Assembly (NCBI GenBank): GCA_964521105.1 | Contig: CAZFPO010000159.1 | Location: 1-5,006, forward strand | Reading direction: 5' to 3' | Source of the DNA: JAQUGA01 sp964521105 | GTDB lineage: Bacteria > Bacteroidota > Bacteroidia > Bacteroidales > WCHB1-69 | DNA length: 5,006 nt | In this document: positions 1 through 4,956 of the stretch, in pieces | Position numbering within the stretch: the first letter of the stretch is position 1 | How the letters are laid out: each line of letters opens with the position of its first letter | Made by a program: the position numbers and the translations under genes | Notes under the pieces: model-generated | Told to the model about the DNA's origin: nothing | Seen by the model: the letters and a program-made list of their open reading frames with translations, nothing else | The model's database searches: none

Positions 1-492
1 GTTTATGGGCAATATAGTATTGAGTTTTTGCCCGTTTTAGCTATTGGTGTTTTTTCGGTAATTAGCGAATTTAAAAACCAAAAATGGGTTAAGCCAATGG
101 TAGCTTTTGTTTTAATTACAACCTTAGCCAGTACTATCCGGCTGATGGATAATACGGTAATGCATAATTTTAAGTCACGCATTAGAATTTATCAAAACTC
201 TCATTATCAAAGGTCTTATGATGTTTCAAAGGTTCACGAAGCATTGGAATCAATTCCATTAGAAGCCGTTGTTTCGGCACAGTCGCCTTTTTTACCACAA
301 CTTTCGCTTCGCGATAAAATATATCAGTTTCCGATAATAAAAGATGCGGAATTTATTATTTATTCAACCGAAGAAGAAACATATCCAATGGAAAAAGAAC
401 AATTTATTGAGTTAACAAAAAAAATAGAAAACGACAGTAACTGGGTATACTATTTTAAAAATGAACCGATAGTAATTTTAAAACGAAAATAA
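1..492 (+). CDS. DUF2079-type integral membrane protein, C-terminal part (partial at 5' end)
   Basis: The frame is open from base 1 to the TAA at 490-492, giving 163 residues with no stop, so the gene begins outside the window; the first TTG or ATG codons inside the window are not its start. Fragment residues about 6-23 and 29-47 are hydrophobic and probably form the last two membrane helices. They are followed by a soluble tail of about 110 residues. That tail contains a VSAQSPFLPQLSLRDKIYQFP stretch (fragment residues 91-111), which resembles the C-terminal region of DUF2079 membrane proteins, where a V-S-A-x-x-x-L-x-P-x-L-S-x-R-x-x-I-Y-x-F-P pattern recurs. The family is poorly characterised; its architecture is reminiscent of GT-C glycosyltransferases, but that link is inference and the catalytic N-terminal part is not in view. 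It lies 70 bp upstream of gmk on the same strand, with no clear terminator between them. Confidence 0.72.
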   Translation, partial: VYGQYSIEFLPVLAIGVFSVISEFKNQKWVKPMVAFVLITTLASTIRLMDNTVMHNFKSRIRIYQNSHYQRSYDVSKVHEALESIPLEAVVSAQSPFLPQLSLRDKIYQFPIIKDAEFIIYSTEEETYPMEKEQFIELTKKIENDSNWVYYFKNEPIVILKRK

Positions 493-527
493 AATTCACT
501 TTAATAATAATCAATGGGTGTTTTTAC

Positions 528-535
528 TACTTTAG
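528..535 (+). promoter_or_regulatory. Candidate -7 box for gmk-nadD
   Basis: TACTTTAG matches the Bacteroidota -7 consensus TAnnTTTG at five of six defined positions and would place transcription start near 540-543, about 20 nt before the gmk ATG. I see no TTG at the expected -33 position (roughly 503-508 is AT only), so the call rests on one element. A second, poorer candidate is GAACTTTG at 545-552, which would give an almost leaderless message. Confidence 0.3.
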
Positions 536-536
536 C

Positions 537-556
537 AAATCAAAGAACTTTGATTT
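537..556. repeat. Perfect 9-bp inverted repeat in the gmk leader
   Basis: The arms AAATCAAAG (537-545) and CTTTGATTT (548-556) are exact reverse complements separated by AA. The repeat ends 6 bases before the gmk ATG and overlaps the expected transcription start. The two-base centre suits a dimer-binding operator better than an RNA hairpin, although opening one pair gives an 8-bp AT-rich stem with a GAAC loop that would sit where the ribosome binds. No T-tract follows, so it is not an intrinsic terminator. Confidence 0.55.
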
Positions 557-562
557 ATATTT

Positions 563-1138
563 ATGGAAGGTAAACTAATTATTGTCTCGGCGCCCTCGGG
601 TGCAGGTAAAACAACCATCGTCAGAAAAATGTTAGAAAAGGGTTTGCCTCTTGAGTTTTCAATTTCGGCATGCAGTAGGTCGATGCGACAAAATGAAATA
701 AACGGAAAAGATTATTATTTTTTGAGTGTTAGTGAGTTTAAACAAAAAATCGAAAACAACGAATTTGTTGAGTGGGAAGAGGTGTATGAGGGAAGTTTTT
801 ATGGAACATTAAAATCGGAAATTGAAAGAATTTGGAAAAGCGAAAAACATGTATTATTTGATGTGGATGTGAAAGGCGGTGTGAATTTAAAAAACATATT
901 TAAAGAAAAAAGTTTATCGATTTTCATTAAACCACCATGTATTGAAGAACTTGAAAAACGTTTGCGAGGAAGAGGAACCGAAACCGAAGAGTCAATAAAA
1001 AAAAGAGTAGAAAAAGCGAATCTTGAAATGACTTTTATGAAAAATTTTGATAAAATTGTTGAAAACGACGATTTGGAAAAAGCCTCAGGTGAAGTAATTA
1101 ACCATGTTTTAGAATTTTTAAACGATGAAAAAGCTTAA
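563..1138 (+). CDS. gmk: Guanylate kinase
   Basis: This cytosolic enzyme phosphorylates GMP (and dGMP) to GDP with ATP, an essential step in guanine nucleotide synthesis and recycling. The 191-residue protein is close to the usual bacterial length (about 185-210). The P-loop is at residues 10-18 (APSGAGKTT). The GMP-binding region follows in family order: S35-A-C-S-R39, R42, the G-K-D-Y-Y-F stretch with Y51, then E70 and the Y80-G-T turn. D100-V-D sits at the Walker B-like position, and the lid carries R-G-R-G-T-E-T at 135-141 with a later basic helix around R149. I see no missing catalytic residue. The ATG at 563 gives the correct distance to the P-loop; there is no strong Shine-Dalgarno site, as expected for the phylum. 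The end overlaps nadD by 14 bp, which implies one transcript and probable translational coupling. Confidence 0.97.
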   Translation: MEGKLIIVSAPSGAGKTTIVRKMLEKGLPLEFSISACSRSMRQNEINGKDYYFLSVSEFKQKIENNEFVEWEEVYEGSFYGTLKSEIERIWKSEKHVLFDVDVKGGVNLKNIFKEKSLSIFIKPPCIEELEKRLRGRGTETEESIKKRVEKANLEMTFMKNFDKIVENDDLEKASGEVINHVLEFLNDEKA

Positions 1139-1706
1139 AATTGGGTTGTATTTTGGTTCGTTTAACCCAATTCATTTGGGTCATTTGATAATTGCCAATC
1201 ACATGCTTAATTACTCCGATTTAGATAGAATTTGGTTTGTAGTGAGTCCGTGTAATCCTTTAAAAAACAAAGAATCATTGCTTAATGAGCACCATCGACT
1301 GTACATGGTAAAACTTGCAATTGACAATAATCCCCAATTTAAAGCCTCTGATGTTGAGTTTAAACTTCCTGTTCCATCATACAGTGCTGTTACTTTAGCT
1401 TATCTTACGGAAATGTACCCTAATTACGAATTTAATTTAATTATGGGCAGTGATAATTTACAAAGTATCCGAAAGTGGAAAAATTATGAAGTGATACTTG
1501 AAAATTACGATATTTATGTTTATCCACGACCCAATACCGATGTTTTGGAGTGGAAGTCAAACCCTAAAATTCATTTTGTAGATGCACCGCAAATGGATAT
1601 TTCGGCATCCAGTATACGAAAATTAGTAAAAGAGAAAAAAAGTATTCAATATTTAGTTCCCGAAGTAGTGGCTAAATATATTGATGAAATGATGTTTTAT
1701 TTATAA
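1125..1706 (+). CDS. nadD: Nicotinate-nucleotide adenylyltransferase
   Basis: NadD transfers AMP from ATP to nicotinate mononucleotide to give deamido-NAD, the penultimate step of NAD synthesis, in the cytosol. The 193-residue product has the usual length. The nucleotidyltransferase signature GSFNPIHLGH is at 11-20, with the HxGH-type histidines at H17 and H20. It is followed by SPCNPLK (41-47), an R-L-Y-M-V helix start around 58-62, PSYSAVTL (84-91, equivalent to the family PSYTIDTL), GSDNL (108-112) with W118, a Y-P-R-P segment near 133-136, and the C-terminal ISASSIRKLV (159-168, the I-S-S-T-x-I-R motif). The ATG at 1125 lies inside the last five codons of gmk and is right because the G-x-F-x-P-I-H motif begins only ten residues later. 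No separate promoter is visible. The stop is 11 bp from the stop of the convergent mltD. Confidence 0.96.
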   Translation: MKKLKIGLYFGSFNPIHLGHLIIANHMLNYSDLDRIWFVVSPCNPLKNKESLLNEHHRLYMVKLAIDNNPQFKASDVEFKLPVPSYSAVTLAYLTEMYPNYEFNLIMGSDNLQSIRKWKNYEVILENYDIYVYPRPNTDVLEWKSNPKIHFVDAPQMDISASSIRKLVKEKKSIQYLVPEVVAKYIDEMMFYL

Positions 1707-1717
1707 ACCAATAGTAT

Positions 1718-3334
1718 TTAGTTAGCTGGAGGTGGTATTTTTAATACTTGACCGGCTTTTATTTGTGGATTATCGCCCAATTTATTAAAATCAACAATGT
1801 CTTTGTGTGTTATTCCAGGGAATTTTCGAGCAATACTATAAAGGGTGTCGCCGTAATTAACTTTGTAAGTGATAGGTTTTTTTTGTACTTGTTTTGGTGC
1901 TTCGTTTGAAACAGTGGTGTTAATTTTAGTTACCGAAGCCGAATCTAAAATTATAGGATTATTTACTTTTACCAGTTGCGAATCGACTTTTAATGAGTTT
2001 TGAGGAACGCTATCCTTAGAAGTTTTAATTGGATAATATCCAACAATAAGTTTTTGTCCTTTATAAACACTGCCTTTTTTAAGTTTATTCATGTATTTTA
2101 GTTCATTCACCGATAATCCATATTTTTTTGATAGAGTAGCAAGTGTTTCGCCCGATTTTACAATATGATATTTTTTATCGCCAACTCTGCCATTATCATC
2201 ATTTGAATTTGGGTCGTAATTTATAATTTTAAATGAAGCCAAATACGTGTCGTAGTTGTATGCATGAATGCTATCGCGAAATTCGTCAAATGCAAGCGAA
2301 GAGTGATAGGGAAGCACTAATGGAAAAGATGCGTTTATGGCAGGAATAATATTTCTTTTATATTGTGGATTAAGTTTTTCGAGCAATTCAATGGGGATTT
2401 TTAATACAGCTGCAACTTGTTGAAGGTGGAGTTCTTTATTTACCATTACGGTGTCGGTCGTGATTGGAAATTCAGGTTCGACTGGAATTATACCATGTTC
2501 GTTGTAGTATGTCATGGTGTATGTTGCAGCGATAAAAGCGGGGATATATCCTCGGGTTTCTTGGGGTAAATAGCGATAAATTTCCCAAAAATTTGTTTTT
2601 CCTCCTGAACGCCTAATGGCTTTATTTACATTTCCTGGTCCGCAATTGTAGGCAGCTAAAGCTAAAGCCCAATCTTGATAAATGTTATATAGGTCGCGTA
2701 AATGTAAAGCAGCAGCAACGGTTGATTTCACCGGGTCGCGACGGTCATCAATAAAAGTGTTTACTTCCAATCCATACATTCTGCCAGTTGAATACATAAA
2801 TTGCCATAAGCCCGAAGCTCCAACACGCGAGGTAGCATTTGGATTAAGAGCCGATTCTACAATTGCCAAGTTTTTTAATTCCAAGGGCATATTGTATCTA
2901 TCTAAAACCTCTTCAAATAAAGGATAGTAAATTTTTGTTAAACCTAAAATTCTTCCCGAAAAATTCTTCTTTTTAACTGCATACATTTCAATGTATTGTT
3001 TTACAACACTATTGTATGTCATTGGAATAAGCGAAGGAATTTTAGATAATCGATAGGCGTATATTGAGTCCATTAATGAGTCGGCAATAATGGGCATTGG
3101 TTTCGATTGTTGAAAATTTATAACTTTTGATGAACTCGATTTGTACCAAAAATTTAATAAACTATCTAATTCATCGGCAACCATCATGTAATAGTCGATT
3201 GAATCGGGCTGAATTATTTCGGTAGAAGTTTTAGTAATTGAGTTTTTTATTGTGTCGGGGATAGAGGATATTTGAGAAAAAAGTGTTTGAATAGATACTA
3301 GTAAAAATACCGAAAAGAGATAAAAATGTTTCAT
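1718..3334 (-). CDS. mltD: MltD-like lytic murein transglycosylase with LysM domains
   Basis: This is a 538-residue exported cell-wall enzyme that cleaves the MurNAc-GlcNAc bond of peptidoglycan to give 1,6-anhydro-muropeptides. An N-terminal signal peptide (about 1-20, hydrophobic core FSVFLLVSIQTLFS) has no evident lipobox cysteine, so it is probably periplasmic rather than a lipoprotein like E. coli MltD. Residues 21-110 form a low-complexity, Ser/Asp-rich linker. The family 1 SLT domain is about 130-270: the catalytic glutamate is E160 in AIVESALNP, followed by SGLWQFM (174-180), AAYNCGPGNV (227-236) and R-G-Y-I-P-A-F (261-267). Two clear LysM domains follow at about 389-431 (G-E-T-L core) and 490-533 (G-D-T-L core). 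Residues 298-342 look like a degenerate LysM. The ATG at 3334 yields the signal peptide directly and has AAGGA six bases upstream. Confidence 0.94.
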   Translation of the reverse strand: MKHFYLFSVFLLVSIQTLFSQISSIPDTIKNSITKTSTEIIQPDSIDYYMMVADELDSLLNFWYKSSSSKVINFQQSKPMPIIADSLMDSIYAYRLSKIPSLIPMTYNSVVKQYIEMYAVKKKNFSGRILGLTKIYYPLFEEVLDRYNMPLELKNLAIVESALNPNATSRVGASGLWQFMYSTGRMYGLEVNTFIDDRRDPVKSTVAAALHLRDLYNIYQDWALALAAYNCGPGNVNKAIRRSGGKTNFWEIYRYLPQETRGYIPAFIAATYTMTYYNEHGIIPVEPEFPITTDTVMVNKELHLQQVAAVLKIPIELLEKLNPQYKRNIIPAINASFPLVLPYHSSLAFDEFRDSIHAYNYDTYLASFKIINYDPNSNDDNGRVGDKKYHIVKSGETLATLSKKYGLSVNELKYMNKLKKGSVYKGQKLIVGYYPIKTSKDSVPQNSLKVDSQLVKVNNPIILDSASVTKINTTVSNEAPKQVQKKPITYKVNYGDTLYSIARKFPGITHKDIVDFNKLGDNPQIKAGQVLKIPPPAN

Positions 3335-3340
3335 TATTAT

Positions 3341-3345
3341 TCCTT
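3341..3345 (-). promoter_or_regulatory. Shine-Dalgarno-like site for mltD
   Basis: On the minus strand AAGGA lies six bases before the mltD ATG. It is a modest match to the anti-SD and, in a phylum that often does without one, supports the chosen start rather than deciding it. Confidence 0.4.
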
Positions 3346-3364
3346 ATTTTGATTTGCTCCTATG

Positions 3365-3395
3365 CAAAGAAAATCAAAATTATTTAAAAAGTCAA
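3365..3395 (-). promoter_or_regulatory. Candidate mltD promoter
   Basis: Read on the minus strand, TTG (3395-3393) is followed after 20 bases by TTTCTTTG (3372-3365), a one-mismatch version of the TAnnTTTG -7 box at the spacing known for Bacteroidota promoters. It would start mltD mRNA near 3358-3362, giving a leader of about 25 nt. An exact TAATTTTG (3382-3375) lies within the same stretch but has no TTG at the right distance, so the first pairing is preferred. Confidence 0.5.
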
Positions 3396-3406
3396 TGGGT
3401 ACACCC

Positions 3407-3436
3407 TTAATTATCATTATTTTATGAAATAATTAA
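3407..3436. repeat. Nested AT-only inverted repeats upstream of mltD
   Basis: The outer arms TTAATTAT (3407-3414) and ATAATTAA (3429-3436) are exact reverse complements. Inside, ATTATTT (3416-3422) and AAATAAT (3427-3433) form an alternative 7-bp stem around a TATG loop. A short GGGT-AC-ACCC palindrome (3397-3406) adjoins it. The stretch lies just upstream of the mltD -33 position. AT-only repeats arise easily in such sequence, so a binding site is possible but unproven. Confidence 0.3.
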
Positions 3437-3447
3437 TGTTAATAAAT

Positions 3448-3465
3448 AAAAAACGAGGCTTTTTT
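3448..3465 (-). terminator. Weak terminator-like element downstream of ubiX
   Basis: On the minus strand, beginning 18 bases after the ubiX stop, six A, then GCCTCG, then six T followed by further AT-rich sequence can fold as an A6/T6 stem with a six-base loop. It has the A-tract, GC core and T-tract order of an intrinsic terminator, but the core has only one strand of the usual GCCTCG/CGAGGC stem. It may be a weak or degraded terminator for the methyltransferase-ubiX transcript; the arrangement is symmetric, so it could act in either direction. Confidence 0.35.
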
Positions 3466-3483
3466 AAACTACTTAATGTGTTA

Positions 3484-4041
3484 TTATTCAGTGTTTTGAC
3501 CCCATTCAAACCCTGAAATGTTAAAATTTGCTATTTTTAGTACTCTATCAACCACCGAATCTGTCAAATCGATGATGTTTTTTGGTTTTGAATAAAAAGA
3601 AGGCGATGCTGGCAAAATTATAGCACCAGCTAAAGTTGCCTTTTTCATGTTCTCAAGATGAATCATATTATAAGGTGTTTCTCGTACTACTAAAATTAGT
3701 TTTCTTCGCTCTTTTAACATCACATCGGCTGCACGAATTAACAAATTATCGGCAATGCCATTAGATATTTTTGCAAGGGTTCCCATCGAACATGGGCAAA
3801 CAATCATGGTGTCGTAATTTGCTGAACCGGATGCTAAGGGTGAAAAAAAATCATCTACCGCATAGTGATTTACCGTAAGATTTTTGTATGAATCATCTTC
3901 CAGCTCATATTCCCAAACCGATTTTGCATCCTTAGTCATTACCAATGATATTTCAGCATCGGTATTAGTTTGTAACTTTTCGATAATTCGTTTAGCATAA
4001 ATTGACCCACTGGCTCCAGTAACTCCAATAATAACTTTCAT
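3484..4041 (-). CDS. ubiX: UbiX-family flavin prenyltransferase
   Basis: UbiX joins dimethylallyl phosphate to reduced FMN, forming prenyl-FMN, the cofactor of UbiD-type reversible decarboxylases; it makes a flavin product and is not itself a decarboxylase. The 185-residue length fits the family (E. coli 189). Visible signatures are the N-terminal flavin-binding GVTGASGSIYA (6-16), CPCSMGTLAKI (82-92), N-G-I-A-D-N-L (94-100), R-A-A-D-V-x-L-K-E-R-R-K (103-114), VVRETP (118-123), and the C-terminal PASPSFY (144-150). Residues R103, K110, R120, E121, Y150 and R166 fall at a constant offset of 19 from the R122, K129, R139, E140, Y169 and R185 that I recall for the Pseudomonas enzyme, so the active site looks complete. 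It starts one base after the stop of the upstream methyltransferase gene, implying one transcript. No ubiD partner is in the window. Confidence 0.95.
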   Translation of the reverse strand: MKVIIGVTGASGSIYAKRIIEKLQTNTDAEISLVMTKDAKSVWEYELEDDSYKNLTVNHYAVDDFFSPLASGSANYDTMIVCPCSMGTLAKISNGIADNLLIRAADVMLKERRKLILVVRETPYNMIHLENMKKATLAGAIILPASPSFYSKPKNIIDLTDSVVDRVLKIANFNISGFEWGQNTE

Positions 4042-4042
4042 T

Positions 4043-4831
4043 CTATGCTTCTGTAAATAAGTTGTTTATGGTGTATTCTTTTAATCTTTTTTCTGAAATT
4101 TCAACGTATTCTTTTGAAATTTCAGAACCAATCCATTTTCGGTTTAATAAGTGTGAAATTTTTGCAGTAGTCCCACTTCCCATAAAAGGGTCGTAAACTA
4201 AGTCGTTTTCGTTTGTCCATGTATTAATTTGGTCAGCAACAAGTTTTTCCGGAAAGATAGCCGGATGATTATAAGCAATTTTGTCTTTTGTAGAAATGCC
4301 ACCACCTATAGAATAAAAGAAAACATTCCCTACCTTTTTTTCTGTTGTTCTTTCAACTTTTTCATAGTCCAAAGTGCCATTTTGTCCTCTGTTTTTCATG
4401 TTAGCAAGACCTTGGTATTTTGTAGGTTCAGTAATTGGATTAAATGTTTTTGGATTTCCTTTTGAAAAAGCAAACATATATTCAAAATGCTGATGGTATC
4501 TATTTCCAGTTTGAGGCATTGGATTGTTTTTATAATAAATCATTGTGTCATGAATTCTAAACCCAATTTCTTTAAAAAACAAAGCTTGTTTAAAAGATGT
4601 ACCAGTTTCACTACCATCTATTGTTGCGTCAGCCACAATCCAAATAATTACTCCCCCGTTTTTTGTAATACGGAATAATTCTTTTGCAATCTTTTCAAAT
4701 TCAAATTGATAACCATTATAATTCCTAATATTGTCATACGGTGGTGATGTTATTACAAAGTCAATAAAGTTGTCATGCATATTGCTCATTGTAATTAAAC
4801 AATTCTCGTTGTATATTTTTCCAAATTCCAT
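4043..4831 (-). CDS. Beta-class site-specific DNA methyltransferase (amino-methylating)
   Basis: This 262-residue enzyme transfers a methyl group from S-adenosylmethionine to an exocyclic amino group of adenine (N6) or cytosine (N4) in a specific DNA site. Catalytic motif IV, TSPPYDN, is at 28-34, preceded by the typical IYNENCL entry (6-12). The target-recognition part is about 100-185. Motif X, HPAIFPEKL, is at 189-197 and the SAM-binding motif I, DPFMGSGTT, at 214-222, followed by the acidic E237 of G-S-E-I. The order IV, recognition domain, X-I defines the beta class. SPPY is common in N4-cytosine enzymes but also occurs in N6-adenine ones, so the base is unresolved. The ATG at 4831 is fixed by an in-frame TAA immediately before it and by the motif spacing. 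No restriction endonuclease is visible beside it. The stop is one base from the ubiX ATG. Confidence 0.92.
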   Translation of the reverse strand: MEFGKIYNENCLITMSNMHDNFIDFVITSPPYDNIRNYNGYQFEFEKIAKELFRITKNGGVIIWIVADATIDGSETGTSFKQALFFKEIGFRIHDTMIYYKNNPMPQTGNRYHQHFEYMFAFSKGNPKTFNPITEPTKYQGLANMKNRGQNGTLDYEKVERTTEKKVGNVFFYSIGGGISTKDKIAYNHPAIFPEKLVADQINTWTNENDLVYDPFMGSGTTAKISHLLNRKWIGSEISKEYVEISEKRLKEYTINNLFTEA

Positions 4832-4835
4832 TTAG

Positions 4836-4867
4836 CAAATTTAATCTATTTTCTGAGAAAAGGCGAA
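4836..4867 (-). promoter_or_regulatory. Candidate promoter of methyltransferase-ubiX
   Basis: On the minus strand TAAATTTG (4843-4836) is an exact match to the Bacteroidota -7 box, with TTC (4867-4865) in place of TTG 21 bases upstream. Because the box ends only four bases before the ATG at 4831, transcription from it would start at or within a few bases of the start codon, giving a leaderless or near-leaderless mRNA. Confidence 0.45.
4849..4861. repeat. Palindrome inside the methyltransferase promoter spacer
   Basis: TTTTCT (4849-4854) and AGAAAA (4856-4861) are exact inverted copies around a single G. The 13 bp fill the space between the proposed -33 and -7 elements, the classic position for a repressor operator. 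The arms are simple AT-rich sequence, so chance is possible. Confidence 0.4.
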
Positions 4868-4897
4868 TGGTTTTTAGTTTTTTTAATATATAGAAAC

Positions 4898-4917
4898 CAT
4901 CTTTAGTAACAAAGATG
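4898..4917. repeat. Inverted repeat (7-bp arms) in the 4832-4956 intergenic region
   Basis: CATCTTT (4898-4904) and AAAGATG (4911-4917) pair exactly around a six-base loop. The outer ACC (4895-4897 region) can also pair with GGT (4920-4922) across a three-base bulge. On the minus strand it lies downstream of the possible gene tail at 4957 and could form the hairpin of a terminator, but the following bases (GGTTTCTATAT) make a poor U-tract. Confidence 0.4.
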
Positions 4918-4934
4918 ATGGTGGTTTTATTAAT

Positions 4935-4948
4935 TTCAACAAGTTGAA
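4935..4948. repeat. Short inverted repeat (6-bp arms)
   Basis: TTCAAC (4935-4940) and GTTGAA (4943-4948) flank AA; allowing one bulged base extends the arms to eight pairs. It lies nine bases past the stop of the possible gene tail on the minus strand. Function unknown. Confidence 0.3.
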
Positions 4949-4956
4949 TTATAAAG

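Noticed and set aside
28..492. A complete gene starting at the TTG at 28
   Set aside because: The frame is open back to base 1, and the residues before position 28 continue the same hydrophobic segment, so this is the tail of a longer gene.
1735..1747. GTATT-TTT-AATAC inverted repeat as a nadD terminator
   Set aside because: It has only 5-bp AT-rich arms, lies within mltD coding sequence and has no following T-tract.
2682..2927. Plus-strand open frame of 81 codons inside mltD
   Set aside because: It lies antisense to the conserved transglycosylase domain, has no recognisable family features and no promoter or ribosome site; it is a shadow of mltD.
511..3400. The 9-mer TCAATGGGT occurs upstream of both gmk (511-519) and mltD (3392-3400)
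   Set aside because: It is on opposite strands relative to the two genes and at different promoter positions, and a related TCAATGGG also occurs in mltD coding sequence near 2386; two copies are not enough to call a shared site.
4229..4678. Two plus-strand open frames (78 and 63 codons) antisense to the methyltransferase
   Set aside because: Both are rich in Phe, Cys and Ser, as antisense frames of AT-rich genes tend to be, and cover conserved methyltransferase motifs on the other strand.
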